The position numbers and the translations under genes are program-made. Below the pieces are notes generated by a model that did not search any database, was not told the DNA's origin, and saw nothing but the letters and a program-made list of their open reading frames with translations. Shown here in pieces: positions 29,974 through 38,568 of a stretch of DNA of 64,000 nucleotides (within the stretch, counting starts at the first letter, position 1; each line of letters begins with the position of its first letter). Origin of the DNA: Magnetococcales bacterium WMHbinv6 (lineage in GTDB: Bacteria > Pseudomonadota > Magnetococcia > Magnetococcales > Magnetaquicoccaceae); NCBI GenBank assembly GCA_002753135.1, contig PDZV01000004.1, forward strand, positions 1 through 64,000, given 5' to 3'.

Positions 29974-30656
29974 GGCTCATCCTCCAGGGATTGCACCAGC
30001 CGACCGCGCCGCAGGTAGAGCTGGCGATGCGGCAAGGCGGCGATTCGTTCCGGATCGTGGCTGGCCATGAGCAACATTCCCCCAGCCGTCAGATAACTCT
30101 GCAACACCTGATTGAGCCAGATCACCCCTTGCCGGTCTAACGCCGAATAGGGTTCGTCGAGCAACAAAAGCTCCGGCTGGCGCAGCAACATTCTGCCCAA
30201 AGCCAACCGTTTTCGCATCCCGGCAGAAAACCAGCGCACCGGCTGTTCGGCAAACTTTTCCAAACCAACAGCCGCCACCACCGCACGCAGGCGCTCTTCA
30301 CTGGCGGTGATCAGTTGCAGATCGGCAAAAAAGAGCAAATTTTCCAACGGGGTCAAATGGCCGTATAAATGGGTATGATGGCCAACAAACAACAGCCGTC
30401 CGCGCATCTCTTCGGCGCTCTCCCGGACATCCAAACCCAACAGCTGATAACTTCCCTTCTGCACCCGCAGACGGGTTGCCAACACGGCCAGCAAGGTGGA
30501 TTTTCCCGAGCCGTTGGCCCCCAGCAACACGCCGCATTCACCGGCATGCAGCGACAGATCGATGCCCTGCAATACCCGATGCCGGGCAAAGGCATGGTGC
30601 AGATCGCGCACCTGTAAGCGGGCATCCGCTGGTGATGGTTGCATGCTATGGCTCAT
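29970..30656 (-). CDS. ccmA: Heme exporter ATP-binding protein CcmA
   Basis: ATPase of the CcmABCD complex; ATP use releases heme-loaded CcmE. From ATG 30656 it has 228 residues with Walker A GANGSGKST, the signature WFSAGMRKRLALGR (the CcmA variant of LSGGQ), Walker B LLLLDEPYSALD and the switch histidine in MASHDPE. The ATG overlaps the stop of the SPOR gene (ATGA), an unusual coupling for a ccm operon. Confidence 0.95.
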   Translation of the reverse strand: MSHSMQPSPADARLQVRDLHHAFARHRVLQGIDLSLHAGECGVLLGANGSGKSTLLAVLATRLRVQKGSYQLLGLDVRESAEEMRGRLLFVGHHTHLYGHLTPLENLLFFADLQLITASEERLRAVVAAVGLEKFAEQPVRWFSAGMRKRLALGRMLLRQPELLLLDEPYSALDRQGVIWLNQVLQSYLTAGGMLLMASHDPERIAALPHRQLYLRRGRLVQSLEDEP

Positions 30657-32155
30657 TTTTTTGCTGTCACCACGGTCCCGGTAATATTGACCTGGTGCTG
30701 TACCAGCTGCACGACCCGTTCCGCCCGGCTGCGCTCGGCAAAAGGACCGACCCGCACGCGATAATAGGGTTTGTTTTCGTTGGTAAAGCTGTTGCGCACC
30801 ACCGGTAAAAATTGACCATCCAACATCAAAGCCGCCACACTGTGCGACAAAGCCAGAGCATTGGCCTCGTTGGAAAAGGTTCCCAGTTTCACCCAATATT
30901 CCCGCTCTTTTTCCTCTTCTGCGGGAGAGGCTGCCGTTGCAGGTAGCGCCGGTACGGCGGTTACCGGGGCAATAGAGCCCACCGGCAAGGCACGCAACGG
31001 ATGACTGAATGACTGCACAGGCATGGCTTGCACGGTGGCAGCAGCTGCTTTTCCAGTATACCCGGCCACCACTGGCACGCTGGCTACTGGTGCCTTTTCA
31101 GTATACTCAGGCTTAACTTGCTGAGGAGCAACAGCAGGCCTGTTATTGAATTCAGGCATGGCCTGCACGGTGGCAACGGAAGCTGTTTCACCGCCGTAAG
31201 TCGGCTTGTTGAGTACCGGTTGTGTTGCGGCTTCTGGAAGTTCCGACAGACGGGAGGCGCGTTTCAAGCCCAGCAGTGGGGTTTGCCATGGTGCTTCCAC
31301 ACGATAGGCAGCCGAGGATAGGGCCATGTTGGCCGCCTGACCCAGTCCAGAGGTCAAAGCACGTGAAACCTCTCGGGCAGGGTAATGTTTTTCCGGCTCA
31401 CTGGCAGCCTCTTCCGCCATGGCAGGCAGATTGACTCGTTTTGTGCTGGCGGCTGTTTCGGCTGTCGATTGCCCTGTTTTGTCCAGGGCTGCCACACCCA
31501 CTTTGTTACCGGCAGGCTCCTCTTTTTCAATTTTGGCCGTATGGCGTGCCGCCTCCAAAGAGGCGGCATTGGGTGACCATGAGGCCAAGGAGTCTTGTCC
31601 AGAGAGTGCCATACCTGTCGCCGTCTCTTCTGGCAACGGTTCAGTCGACCGGGCTGCCGGTGGCACCTTACCCGGGACGGTCTCTGCATGGCTCACCGCT
31701 GCCTTGCCAGATGGCACATTGACCACCGCTGGTGGTATGACCGGTGCGGGAGGTGGTGACTCTTGCTCATCAGCAAGCGGAGGTACGACGACAGACGATA
31801 CGGCAGCCGATGGCGGGGAAGCGGTATTGGCTGCCGCTGCAGGAGAGTGTGCAGACGGTGATGCCTCCTTTTTGGCCGTCTCCATTTTGCCGGATGCGGC
31901 ACCACCTGCCGCCGCCTGAAACACCGGAGCCGGGGCCATGGCATCGACCCAATCCTGTTTTTTGCTCTCTTCGGGTTTGGCAACCGGTTGTTTGACCACC
32001 GGGCGCGGCTCATCGAAGGCAAAATCGCTACCACCCGATTTGCCGAATAGATCAAAAATGGCAACTCCGATGATCAGGGCCAAAATCACCCCACCCATGA
32101 TCAAAAAGAGCTGTTGCTCGCGCTGCGAAGTGCTATCCATGAAACGAAACGACAT
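30653..32155 (-). CDS. SPOR-domain membrane protein
   Basis: Predicted inner-membrane protein that binds denuded septal peptidoglycan. The 500-residue chain has a short cytoplasmic start, a single membrane helix at about 17-38 (LFLIMGGVILALIIGVAIF), a very long Ala/Pro/Val-rich, low-complexity periplasmic linker with loosely repeated YTxKAxVAxV and ATVQAMP units near residues 320-390, and a C-terminal SPOR domain (about 418-498: YWVKLGTFSNEANA, YYRVRVGPFAERSRAE). The domain assignment is firm; the cell-division role is inferred from the family. First gene before ccmABCDE and coupled to ccmA. Confidence 0.85.
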   Translation of the reverse strand: MSFRFMDSTSQREQQLFLIMGGVILALIIGVAIFDLFGKSGGSDFAFDEPRPVVKQPVAKPEESKKQDWVDAMAPAPVFQAAAGGAASGKMETAKKEASPSAHSPAAAANTASPPSAAVSSVVVPPLADEQESPPPAPVIPPAVVNVPSGKAAVSHAETVPGKVPPAARSTEPLPEETATGMALSGQDSLASWSPNAASLEAARHTAKIEKEEPAGNKVGVAALDKTGQSTAETAASTKRVNLPAMAEEAASEPEKHYPAREVSRALTSGLGQAANMALSSAAYRVEAPWQTPLLGLKRASRLSELPEAATQPVLNKPTYGGETASVATVQAMPEFNNRPAVAPQQVKPEYTEKAPVASVPVVAGYTGKAAAATVQAMPVQSFSHPLRALPVGSIAPVTAVPALPATAASPAEEEKEREYWVKLGTFSNEANALALSHSVAALMLDGQFLPVVRNSFTNENKPYYRVRVGPFAERSRAERVVQLVQHQVNITGTVVTAKK

Positions 32156-32208
32156 ATCCTGTTTTTTTTATCTTGACGAAACCACGGCAAAGCGTTCAAC
32201 CTTTACGC

Positions 32209-32763
32209 ATGGATAAATATGCTCTTCTGACCGTCACTGGCCGGGATCGGCCCGGCATGGTTGCCCGCACGACGCAAGTGCTGTTTGAGACGGGTTGCAA
32301 TATTGCTGACTCCAGTATGACCCGCCTGGGAGGAGAGTTTACGGTCATGCTGATCCTGCAGCTACCCCTCTCCCTCAATTCGGCAGCACTCGCCGAACGC
32401 TTTCAAGCTCTCGCCGAAAATATGGAGTTGACCATTCAGGTGCAACCCCTGTCGGCAGAGCAGGCGGCTGCCACATCGTCGGCAAACAGTTTGCAGTCGG
32501 CCACCCTCAGTGTGCTGGGTGCCGATCAGCCCGGCATTGTCTATCGGGTAACCCAGTTGCTCGCCGATCAGCAATGCAACATTATCGATCTGTACACGCG
32601 GGTACTCGGTCCCGCCCACCAACCCATCTACTCCATGGTGATCGAAGTGGAAGCACCGAGTGAAATCGACCTGCAGCAGCACCTACAACCCGGCTTGACT
32701 CAGTTGGAAGCTCTTCTGCATGTGGAAATTCATCTGCGTCTTGCCGACTCCTCCCTGATGTAG
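32209..32763 (+). CDS. GcvR-like protein with two ACT domains
   Basis: 184-residue cytoplasmic protein with two tandem ACT domains: LLTVTGRDRPGMVARTTQVLFETGCNIADS (outline, residues 5-34) and LSVLGADQPGIVYRVTQLLADQQCNIIDLYTR in outline (about 102-133). This is the architecture of the glycine cleavage repressor GcvR and its relatives; ACT domains bind amino acids. No DNA-binding domain is present. A direct role in glycine control cannot be shown from context. ATG 32209 is preferred over the upstream TTG. It diverges from the SPOR gene and lies 44 nt before def. Confidence 0.8.
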   Translation: MDKYALLTVTGRDRPGMVARTTQVLFETGCNIADSSMTRLGGEFTVMLILQLPLSLNSAALAERFQALAENMELTIQVQPLSAEQAAATSSANSLQSATLSVLGADQPGIVYRVTQLLADQQCNIIDLYTRVLGPAHQPIYSMVIEVEAPSEIDLQQHLQPGLTQLEALLHVEIHLRLADSSLM

Positions 32764-32807
32764 CGGCGAGTATAACCCTCTTTGCAGCGCCAGACCAAGT
32801 TTGTTCT

Positions 32808-33317
32808 ATGGCCATACTGGACATTCTTACCTATCCGGACAGCCGTTTGCGTGAATATGCCGAGGAAATTGACAATTTTTCCTCTCCCGAACTGCAGCAG
32901 CTGATTGACGACCTCCTGGAAACCATGGCGGCCTTGCCGGCCTGTGTCGGTGTTGCTGCCCCACAAGCCGGTTATTCCCTGCGCCTGCTGGTCATCGATT
33001 GTGGCAACGGACGCAAACCACCGGCGCAGCACCATGGACAACTGGTAGTGATCAACCCGGACATTCTGCACTGGTCCGGCACCGACATCGGACGCGAAGG
33101 ATGTCTCTCTCTACCGGACTACACCGGCAATGTGGTGCGTGCGCAAAGCATCCGCGTGCGTTTTCAGGATCGGCACGGCCAGGAACAAACTCTGGAGTTG
33201 GAGGGTTTTGAAGCCCGGGTGATGCAACACGAAATCGATCATCTGGATGGCCGTCTGTTCACCGATCGCATTGTCAGCCGCAAAACCGATCTGTTTCAGC
33301 GCAAAAATCGTCTTTGA
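32808..33317 (+). CDS. def: Peptide deformylase
   Basis: Metalloenzyme that removes the formyl group from nascent proteins. All three motifs are present: GVAAPQAG (motif 1, close to the usual GxGLAAPQ), EGCLSLP (metal-binding Cys) and HEIDHLDG (two His and catalytic Glu). The 169-residue length is standard. The YTG-N-V-V-R-A region after motif 2 is family-like. Confidence 0.96.
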   Translation: MAILDILTYPDSRLREYAEEIDNFSSPELQQLIDDLLETMAALPACVGVAAPQAGYSLRLLVIDCGNGRKPPAQHHGQLVVINPDILHWSGTDIGREGCLSLPDYTGNVVRAQSIRVRFQDRHGQEQTLELEGFEARVMQHEIDHLDGRLFTDRIVSRKTDLFQRKNRL

Positions 33318-33389
33318 CCGCTGGTTGACCCCTTATGGTGGCACTGATCGGGTCTGGTTACCAACCGTTCGCCTGCCGCAAAACAGGCC

Positions 33390-33572
33390 CTAGTACCGTT
33401 TACCTTTTTTGCCGTCTGGCAACTTTTTCTGATTGCCGTAACGATGTGCCAGTTGGCGAATGAATTGGCGGGAACTCTCCGCATCCAACAAATCTGCCGG
33501 AGGAATTTCGCCACAGGTGCGTTCATAAAGGCCCAGCAAACGCAATTTTTCATTGACTGATGTTTTACTCAT
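33390..33572 (-). CDS. Small hypothetical protein, 60 residues
   Basis: Starts at ATG 33572, inside the last codons of the upstream secreted-protein gene (8-nt overlap), so probably translationally coupled. The protein begins [21 protein letters not shown], has an acidic middle (PPADLLDAESSRQF) and a strongly basic end (KKLPDGKKGKR). No family recognised. Convergent with def. Confidence 0.55.
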   Translation of the reverse strand: MSKTSVNEKLRLLGLYERTCGEIPPADLLDAESSRQFIRQLAHRYGNQKKLPDGKKGKRY

Positions 33573-34098
33573 TTTCTCCACCTTGTTGCTGCCGTGGTTG
33601 CGCTCCGACGCGAGCGGCATCCTGCGCTGTTGCCGATACCAGGATTGCTAAGGTATCTAAAGCATACCACGTGCCATGATCGACTTGATCATAAATCTTG
33701 AAAAACCACACTCCTGCCGCAAACTGACCGCTGATCGGGACCGAGGCGGTATAGAGCGGCAGCTCTCCTCGTTGCAGCACCACCATCTCTGGAAAAGAGA
33801 ACTCCCCGGCTTTTTCGCCCTGCTGGTTCAACACATCCACCCGCAGATGGTGACGACCTGGCTTGACCGGAATCAGATCCAACACCAAATGGCCCAACGG
33901 CCCGGAAGAGGAGGCGCGCAAGGCGCGCAAGATGGCCCGTGGCTGCATTTGTCCGGCTGTACTCTCCCGCAGTTGATCGGCAAAATAGGCGTTGCTGATA
34001 TAGGCTGGCTGACGAAATTGCGGGACACTTTTTTCTGCCCAGGCTTGCGCCATGCACAGCCATGCCAGCAAAAAACAGACGATGCCGCTCCTGTTCAA
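33565..34098 (-). CDS. Secreted hypothetical protein, 177 residues
   Basis: The protein starts with a clear Sec signal peptide ([21 protein letters not shown], cleavage after residue 21). The mature part looks like a small beta-sandwich ([39 protein letters not shown]) with a Gln/Arg-rich tail. No family recognised. Its ATG overlaps the prfA stop and its own end overlaps the 60-residue gene, so prfA and the two unknown genes form a tightly coupled unit. Confidence 0.7.
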   Translation of the reverse strand: MNRSGIVCFLLAWLCMAQAWAEKSVPQFRQPAYISNAYFADQLRESTAGQMQPRAILRALRASSSGPLGHLVLDLIPVKPGRHHLRVDVLNQQGEKAGEFSFPEMVVLQRGELPLYTASVPISGQFAAGVWFFKIYDQVDHGTWYALDTLAILVSATAQDAARVGAQPRQQQGGENE

Positions 34099-35207
34099 AG
34101 AGGCTCTCCCTCGCTTAAACGGGCCAAGGTTTCTGCCTGATGATGGGCTGCCAGCGATTCGACGATCTCCACCATATCCCCCTGCAGCACCTGATCAAGT
34201 TTGTGCAGCGTCAGATGAATGCGGTGGTCGGTAACCCGACCTTGGGGAAAATTATAGGTGCGAATCCGCTCGGAACGATCACCGCTGCCGACCTGATCGC
34301 GCCGGTCGCGTGACCGTTCATCGTGCGCCGCCCGCTGCTGTATATCAAACAGGCGGGCTTTGAGTACTTTGATCGCTTGCGCCTTGTTTTTGTGCTGCGA
34401 CTTTTCATCCTGACAGATGACCACCAGACCGGTGGGCAGATGGGTCACCCGGACGGCGGAATCGGTGGTGTTGACGCTTTGCCCCCCCGGACCGGAGGCA
34501 CGAAACACATCGATGCGCAACTCATCCTTTTCGTTAATCTGCACATCCACCTCATCGGCCTCCGGCAATATGGCCACCGTGCAGGCCGAGGTGTGAATCC
34601 GTCCTCCCGCCTCGGTAACCGGAACCCGCTGCACCCGATGGGCACCCGATTCAAATTTCAAGGTACTGTAGACGCCAGTGCCACTGATCGCCGCGATTAC
34701 CTCCTTGAAACCACCCAAAGCGGTGGAACTGCTGCTCAACGCCTCCACCCGCCAACCGCGCAACTCGGCATACCGGCAATACATGCGAAACAGATCGGCG
34801 GCAAAGAGTCCGGCCTCTTCACCGCCGGTTCCGGCACGAATTTCCAGCACAATATTTTTGTCGTCATTGGGATCTTTGGGCAACAGCAACAGCTGCACCG
34901 TTCGTTGCTGCTGTTCGATCTGCTCCTTGAGGCTCTCCCGCTCTTCCTGAGCCATCTCCTGCAACTCACGGTCGCCCTCCGGATCGTCGATCAGCTCAAG
35001 GGTCTCCTGTAACTGCTGCTGCAGGGAGAGCAAGACGCGCCGAGCCTCTACCACCGGATCCAGCTCTGCATACTCTTTGCTCATCCGGGCGAACAGGGTT
35101 GGATTGCTCGCTGTTTCCGCCTGGGCCAGCAAATCGCTCAGCTCTGCGTGACGACGAGCCATCACATCCAATTTTTGCGTAAGATCGTGGGAAAGTGCCA
35201 TAACCAT
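34095..35207 (-). CDS. prfA: Peptide chain release factor 1
   Basis: Recognises UAA and UAG and triggers peptide release. The 370-residue protein has the GGQ catalytic loop in [17 protein letters not shown] near residue 240 and the class I factor layout, including [15 protein letters not shown]. It starts ATG GTT ATG; the second ATG (35201) is also possible. Located 16 nt after hemA, a common proteobacterial pairing; prmC, the methyltransferase that often follows, is missing here. Confidence 0.96.
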   Translation of the reverse strand: MVMALSHDLTQKLDVMARRHAELSDLLAQAETASNPTLFARMSKEYAELDPVVEARRVLLSLQQQLQETLELIDDPEGDRELQEMAQEERESLKEQIEQQQRTVQLLLLPKDPNDDKNIVLEIRAGTGGEEAGLFAADLFRMYCRYAELRGWRVEALSSSSTALGGFKEVIAAISGTGVYSTLKFESGAHRVQRVPVTEAGGRIHTSACTVAILPEADEVDVQINEKDELRIDVFRASGPGGQSVNTTDSAVRVTHLPTGLVVICQDEKSQHKNKAQAIKVLKARLFDIQQRAAHDERSRDRRDQVGSGDRSERIRTYNFPQGRVTDHRIHLTLHKLDQVLQGDMVEIVESLAAHHQAETLARLSEGEPL

Positions 35208-35223
35208 TCAGACCGTCTTGCGG

Positions 35224-36483
35224 TCACTCCAGTTCAAAAAGTTTGCGTGTGGCATCCACATAACGACTGCCATCCGCTTCGGTAGCCAGTTGTCGCAACT
35301 GACTGAGGGGAGAATGCAGGATTTTATTGACCAAAAGACGGGCCATCGACTCCAGGCGTTTTTGCCCTTCCGGGTTCAGATCGCTCCAGCCAGCGATGGC
35401 TTTGGCAACCTCCTGATCGCGCAACTGCTCCATCTTTTGCCGCAAAGCGACCAGGGTTGGAACCACCTCCAGGGTCTCCAACCACTGGCTGAATGAAGGC
35501 ACCGCACCCAAAATCATCCCTTCGGCGGCAACCATTTCCCGGCTGCGATCTTTTTGGTTATCGGCGACGATTTTGGCCAAATCATCAATATCATACAAAA
35601 AAGCATTATCAACGTCACTGATCTTCGGATCCAGATCCCGAGGCACAGCAATATCGATATAAAACTGTGGCCGTTGGCGGCGCTGTTTGAGTGCGGCCCG
35701 TACCATGGCGGCACTGACCAGCGGCAAAGTCGATCCGGTCGAAGAGATGATAATGTCGGCCTGCGGCAAAATGGTGGCCAATTCGTCCAAGGCATAACCC
35801 TGCCCTTGAAAACTTTCTGCCAGTGCCTGGGCACGGGACAAAGTGCGATTGGCCACCCGAATGCGCACACCCTGCGCACTCAAATGGCGCGCTGCCAGTT
35901 CACACATCTCCCCGGCTCCCAGCAGCAGGCAGCTGTGGCCATCCAGTTCCCCGAATATTTTCCGCGCCAGGGTCACCGCCACCGAGGCGATGGAGACCGG
36001 ATGGCGGGCAATCTGTGTTTCGGTGCGAATCTGTTTGGCCACCTGAAAGGCCAGATGAAAATATCTGTTCAACACCGTCCGGGCGCTACCGATGGCCACC
36101 GCTTCCCGATAGGCCTGTTTCATCTGGCCGAGAATTTGTGCTTCACCAACCACCAGAGAGTCGAGACTGGCGGCAACACGCATGCCATGCTGCACGGCAT
36201 CGTTGCCGATATGGTGATACAAATGGGGCAACAGGGTATCGGTATCCACGGAACGGCTTTGCGCCAGCCACTGACTGACCGTGGCCACACCGCTGTCCGG
36301 GTCACCACACACGGCATAAATTTCCACCCGGTTGCAGGTCGACAACAGCAACCCCTCCTGCATCCCCTCCTGTTGCAGCAGGTTGCTCAAGGCCGCAGGG
36401 TACTCTTCGTTGGCAAAAGCCAACCGTTCGCGTAACGCCACCGGCGTCGTTTTATGGTTCAGTCCGACTACTATCAGTTTCAT
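35224..36483 (-). CDS. hemA: Glutamyl-tRNA reductase
   Basis: First enzyme of C5-pathway tetrapyrrole synthesis: reduces glutamyl-tRNA to glutamate-1-semialdehyde with NADPH. Seen are VGLNHKTTPVALRERLAF at the start, the catalytic cysteine in STCNRVEIYAV (about residue 49), LVVGEAQILGQMKQAY, and the NADPH-binding GAGEMCELAARHL. The 419-residue length is normal. The C5 route is notable because many Alphaproteobacteria use the Shemin pathway. hemE, hemN and hemY lie 14 kb away beside the origin. Confidence 0.96.
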   Translation of the reverse strand: MKLIVVGLNHKTTPVALRERLAFANEEYPAALSNLLQQEGMQEGLLLSTCNRVEIYAVCGDPDSGVATVSQWLAQSRSVDTDTLLPHLYHHIGNDAVQHGMRVAASLDSLVVGEAQILGQMKQAYREAVAIGSARTVLNRYFHLAFQVAKQIRTETQIARHPVSIASVAVTLARKIFGELDGHSCLLLGAGEMCELAARHLSAQGVRIRVANRTLSRAQALAESFQGQGYALDELATILPQADIIISSTGSTLPLVSAAMVRAALKQRRQRPQFYIDIAVPRDLDPKISDVDNAFLYDIDDLAKIVADNQKDRSREMVAAEGMILGAVPSFSQWLETLEVVPTLVALRQKMEQLRDQEVAKAIAGWSDLNPEGQKRLESMARLLVNKILHSPLSQLRQLATEADGSRYVDATRKLFELE

Positions 36484-36689
36484 GATCTGCGCTGTGCTAC
36501 CCGACCAACCCGCTGCGGGCCTCTTCCGTTACAGAGGCAAAAGCCCCATCATAGACCGGATGGTGCGTAAAGCGGAAGGGTTTCCCATAATCGGAACAGA
36601 AAGATGCCCGGCAGCCGACAGGTGTGAAATATATTAAGTTATTTTGTTGTCTCCGTCTCATCGATCAAAATTGTGGTCGGAAAATGATC

Positions 36690-36718
36690 TTGACAATAAA
36701 TTAGCCTTCTTCAATAAT
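36690..36718 (+). promoter_or_regulatory. Sigma70-type promoter before the NYN gene
   Basis: Perfect -35 TTGACA (36690-36695), a 17-nt spacer and AATAAT as -10 (36713-36718; 5 of 6 consensus bases). It is the clearest consensus promoter in the window. The predicted start near 36725 leaves a leader of about 100 nt with two hairpins before the NYN ATG. Confidence 0.65.
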
Positions 36719-36760
36719 GGAACATCGCTATCTGGCTGTTTTATGCAGGCGGGTAGTTCT

Positions 36761-36818
36761 GCCCTCACTGGGTGAGGGCTTATACCTCTGCCCCCACTGA
36801 GTGGGGGCTTAATTTTTT
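36761..36818 (+). repeat. Two related hairpins in the NYN leader
   Basis: Two 8-bp hairpins with 3-nt loops: GCCCTCAC/GTGAGGGC at 36761-36779 and GCCCCCAC/GTGGGGGC at 36790-36808. They share the pattern GCCCnCACTGxGTGnGGGCTT, so one looks like a diverged copy of the other. The second is followed by TTAATTTTTT, the form of an intrinsic terminator, yet it stands 20 nt before a start codon and downstream of a strong promoter. It could attenuate the NYN gene or be a repeat. Confidence 0.6.
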
Positions 36819-36828
36819 GGGGTTTGCC

Positions 36829-37350
36829 ATGGATCGATATGTCATTATGGTTGACGCAGGCTACTTGCTGCGCCAATCCATTGAGATCATCAGCCAGCGA
36901 ACCTCTACCGCACGAGGCGATCTAACCGTTACAAACCCTGCAGGATTGATTGATCTGCTGCTTGAAAAAAGTAAAAACACCCTTTGTTTGTCTTCCAAAG
37001 AGCTGTTGCGGATCTATTGGTACGATGGCGTTATGGCTACCGGCCTTACAGGGCAACAGAGATCAATCATGAAACTACCAGATCTCCATTTTCGGGCAGG
37101 CACTGTCAACAAGGCAGGCGCACAAAAGGGCGTTGATTCTCTGATTACCACAGATCTTATTGAACTGGCCACCAATCATGCCATTTGTGATGCTCTCCTT
37201 GTAACCGGTGATGGTGATTTGGCAATTGCCATCGAAGGTTCATCGCAACGTCATCGGCGAACTGTATTGAAAAATATAGCAACATGCGCATTGAGAACCC
37301 GTTCTCTGCTTTCCATGGAAAATTTTTCTGCACATAAACCTGCACATTGA
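36829..37350 (+). CDS. NYN-domain (LabA/PIN-like) protein
   Basis: Predicted metal-dependent RNase of the NYN/LabA family. 173 residues from ATG 36829, which follows a GGGG Shine-Dalgarno-like stretch. Conserved acidic positions appear in YVIMVDAGYLL (residues 4-14), WYDGV, KGVDSLITTDLIELA and LLVTGDGDL, the expected order for this PIN-like fold. The last 35 residues match the family less well, so a late frameshift is possible. The gene is isolated, with its own promoter and hairpin leader, next to a tRNA cluster. Target RNA unknown. Confidence 0.75.
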   Translation: MDRYVIMVDAGYLLRQSIEIISQRTSTARGDLTVTNPAGLIDLLLEKSKNTLCLSSKELLRIYWYDGVMATGLTGQQRSIMKLPDLHFRAGTVNKAGAQKGVDSLITTDLIELATNHAICDALLVTGDGDLAIAIEGSSQRHRRTVLKNIATCALRTRSLLSMENFSAHKPAH

Positions 37351-37428
37351 CGCAACCTGTCGGTGCAGCACAAACAGATGTCGGCTGCTCTGCCGCCAAC
37401 CCTTTCAGAAAATCGTCTTGCCGATCTC

Positions 37429-37457
37429 TTGCCAACTTATGGTAAACAGGGTAGTAT
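37429..37457 (+). promoter_or_regulatory. Probable promoter of the tRNA cluster
   Basis: TTGCCA (37429-37434), a 17-nt spacer and TAGTAT (37452-37457), about 25 nt before the first tRNA. Both hexamers differ from consensus by one or two bases and spacing is ideal. Confidence 0.5.
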
Positions 37458-37482
37458 GGCGAGTTGAGTGAGATCAATCATT

Positions 37483-37559
37483 CGGGGTGTAGCGCAGCCT
37501 GGTAGCGCATCGGCTTTGGGAGCCGAGTGTCGGAGGTTCAAATCCTCTCACCCCGACCA
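37483..37559 (+). tRNA. tRNA-Pro (TGG)
   Basis: 77 nt with encoded CCA. Acceptor arms CGGGGTG/CACCCCG, anticodon loop TTTGGGA closed by TCGGC/GCCGA, and a standard TTCAAATC T-loop. First of four tRNA genes in a row. Confidence 0.97.
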
Positions 37560-37594
37560 ACTCCTGTGCTTTCATCAATCGTGGTCCGTCTGCC

Positions 37595-37671
37595 GCGCTC
37601 GTAGCTCAATAGGATAGAGCAACTGCCTTCTAAGCCGTAGGTTACAGGTTCGATCCCTGTCGGGCGCACCA
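37595..37671 (+). tRNA. tRNA-Arg (TCT)
   Basis: 77 nt with encoded CCA. Acceptor arms GCGCTCG/CGGGCGC (one G-U pair) and anticodon loop CTTCTAA reading AGA. The anticodon stem ACTGC/GCCGT has one T-C mismatch, which is unusual but compatible with folding. Confidence 0.95.
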
Positions 37672-37767
37672 CTATCTCCTGCGACAAAAAAACAGCTTGC
37701 CAAGGCGCGCAACAAAACCATTGCATGGTGATAACGCTTGTGCCATACTTGTCGTTTCTGGACGAAT

Positions 37768-37844
37768 GGCGAATGTAGCTCAGTTGGCAGAGCCCTGGAT
37801 TGTGGATCCAGTGGTCGTGGGTTCGAGTCCCATCGTTCGCCCCA
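37768..37844 (+). tRNA. tRNA-His (GTG)
   Basis: 77 nt with encoded CCA. Acceptor arms GCGAATG/CGTTCGC plus the extra 5' G (position -1) facing C73, the identity element of tRNA-His. Anticodon loop TTGTGGA closed by CTGGA and its complement TCCAG. Confidence 0.97.
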
Positions 37845-37935
37845 GATTATTACCCCGCCTGTCTCTCTTCGGATCCACTCTTCCGAATCGCTTTTTTAAC
37901 TCTCCCGCAAGCAGCCGAATGAGGCGAATCACTGC

Positions 37936-38020
37936 GCGAAAGTGGCGAAACTGGTAGACGCCCTGGACTTAGGATCCAGTGCCTTCGGGCGTGGGGGTTC
38001 AACTCCCCCCTTTCGCACCA
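37936..38020 (+). tRNA. tRNA-Leu (TAG)
   Basis: 85 nt with encoded CCA and a long variable arm (TGCCTTCGGGCGT), as expected for leucine. Acceptor arms GCGAAAG/CTTTCGC; anticodon TAG in loop CTTAGGA. Last of the Pro-Arg-His-Leu cluster, the same four specificities as the argX-hisR-leuT-proM operon of enterics. Confidence 0.97.
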
Positions 38021-38065
38021 ATACCACCCCTCTTCTGAACATTGCCAAGCGTATGGCCTGTTCTG

Positions 38066-38140
38066 CCAGGTTGCCAGCGCACGGGTTGCGTCGTCGGTCA
38101 GCACGTTGCCACCCTGCTTGCCGCGCGCTGGCAAACCTGG
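38066..38140. repeat. Inverted repeat after the tRNA cluster
   Basis: CCAGGTTGCCAGCGC (38066-38080) and GCGCTGGCAAACCTGG (38125-38140) pair over 15 bases with one bulged base, around a 44-nt loop. It lies between the tRNA-Leu end and the 3' end of the convergent lysine-rich gene. No T-run follows, so a rho-independent role is doubtful. Confidence 0.4.
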
Positions 38141-38146
38141 TATGGG

Positions 38147-38545
38147 TTACCGTTTGGCCCGTTTACCGGAAGAGTTGTTGGCTTTTTTGCTTTTCTTTTT
38201 GCTGCTCTTGGATACCGCTTTGCCGGATTTTTTACCCGCTTTTTTCTTGATGACCTTTTTCTGCACCGACTGGCTGCCCTTGTTGGCCCAAGCAGACTGT
38301 GTCTCTTTTTGCCCACTCTTGACTGTCGGCTGCCCGTCATGATTGCCCAGAGGCTGCAGGGTGTTACTCCTTTGATTGGCAGCAGCCGGTTTTTTCGCGT
38401 TACGGTTTGCCGGTTCATCCGGTTCCAGTGGTGCCAGTTGATCACTCCCGGGCGGCAAGGGAATCTGCTCCAATGCCGCCAGCGCCATGCCCGGTACACT
38501 CCAACCGGCCAGAACAAAACAGATCGCAATCCATACTCTTTTCAT
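38147..38545 (-). CDS. Secreted lysine-rich hypothetical protein
   Basis: From ATG 38545 (GGAGAG Shine-Dalgarno 7-8 nt upstream) the protein has 132 residues. A Sec signal peptide (MKRVWIAICFVLAGWSVPGM, cleavage after ALA near residue 23) is followed by a Pro/Asn/Gln-rich linker and a C-terminal third that is nearly half lysine with Ser/Ala (VIKKKAGKKSGKAVSKSSKK). This resembles low-complexity histone H1-like tails, but the signal peptide places it in the periplasm or outside. It lies 23 nt after the hybrid kinase gene and may be co-transcribed with it. No family recognised. Confidence 0.65.
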   Translation of the reverse strand: MKRVWIAICFVLAGWSVPGMALAALEQIPLPPGSDQLAPLEPDEPANRNAKKPAAANQRSNTLQPLGNHDGQPTVKSGQKETQSAWANKGSQSVQKKVIKKKAGKKSGKAVSKSSKKKSKKANNSSGKRAKR

Positions 38546-38568
38546 GCTGCTATACTCTCCCGACAGGG

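Noticed and set aside
31355-31370. Second parS-like half site (CACGTGAAAC)
   Set aside because: Only one half of the palindrome matches and it lies inside the SPOR coding region; it is likely chance.
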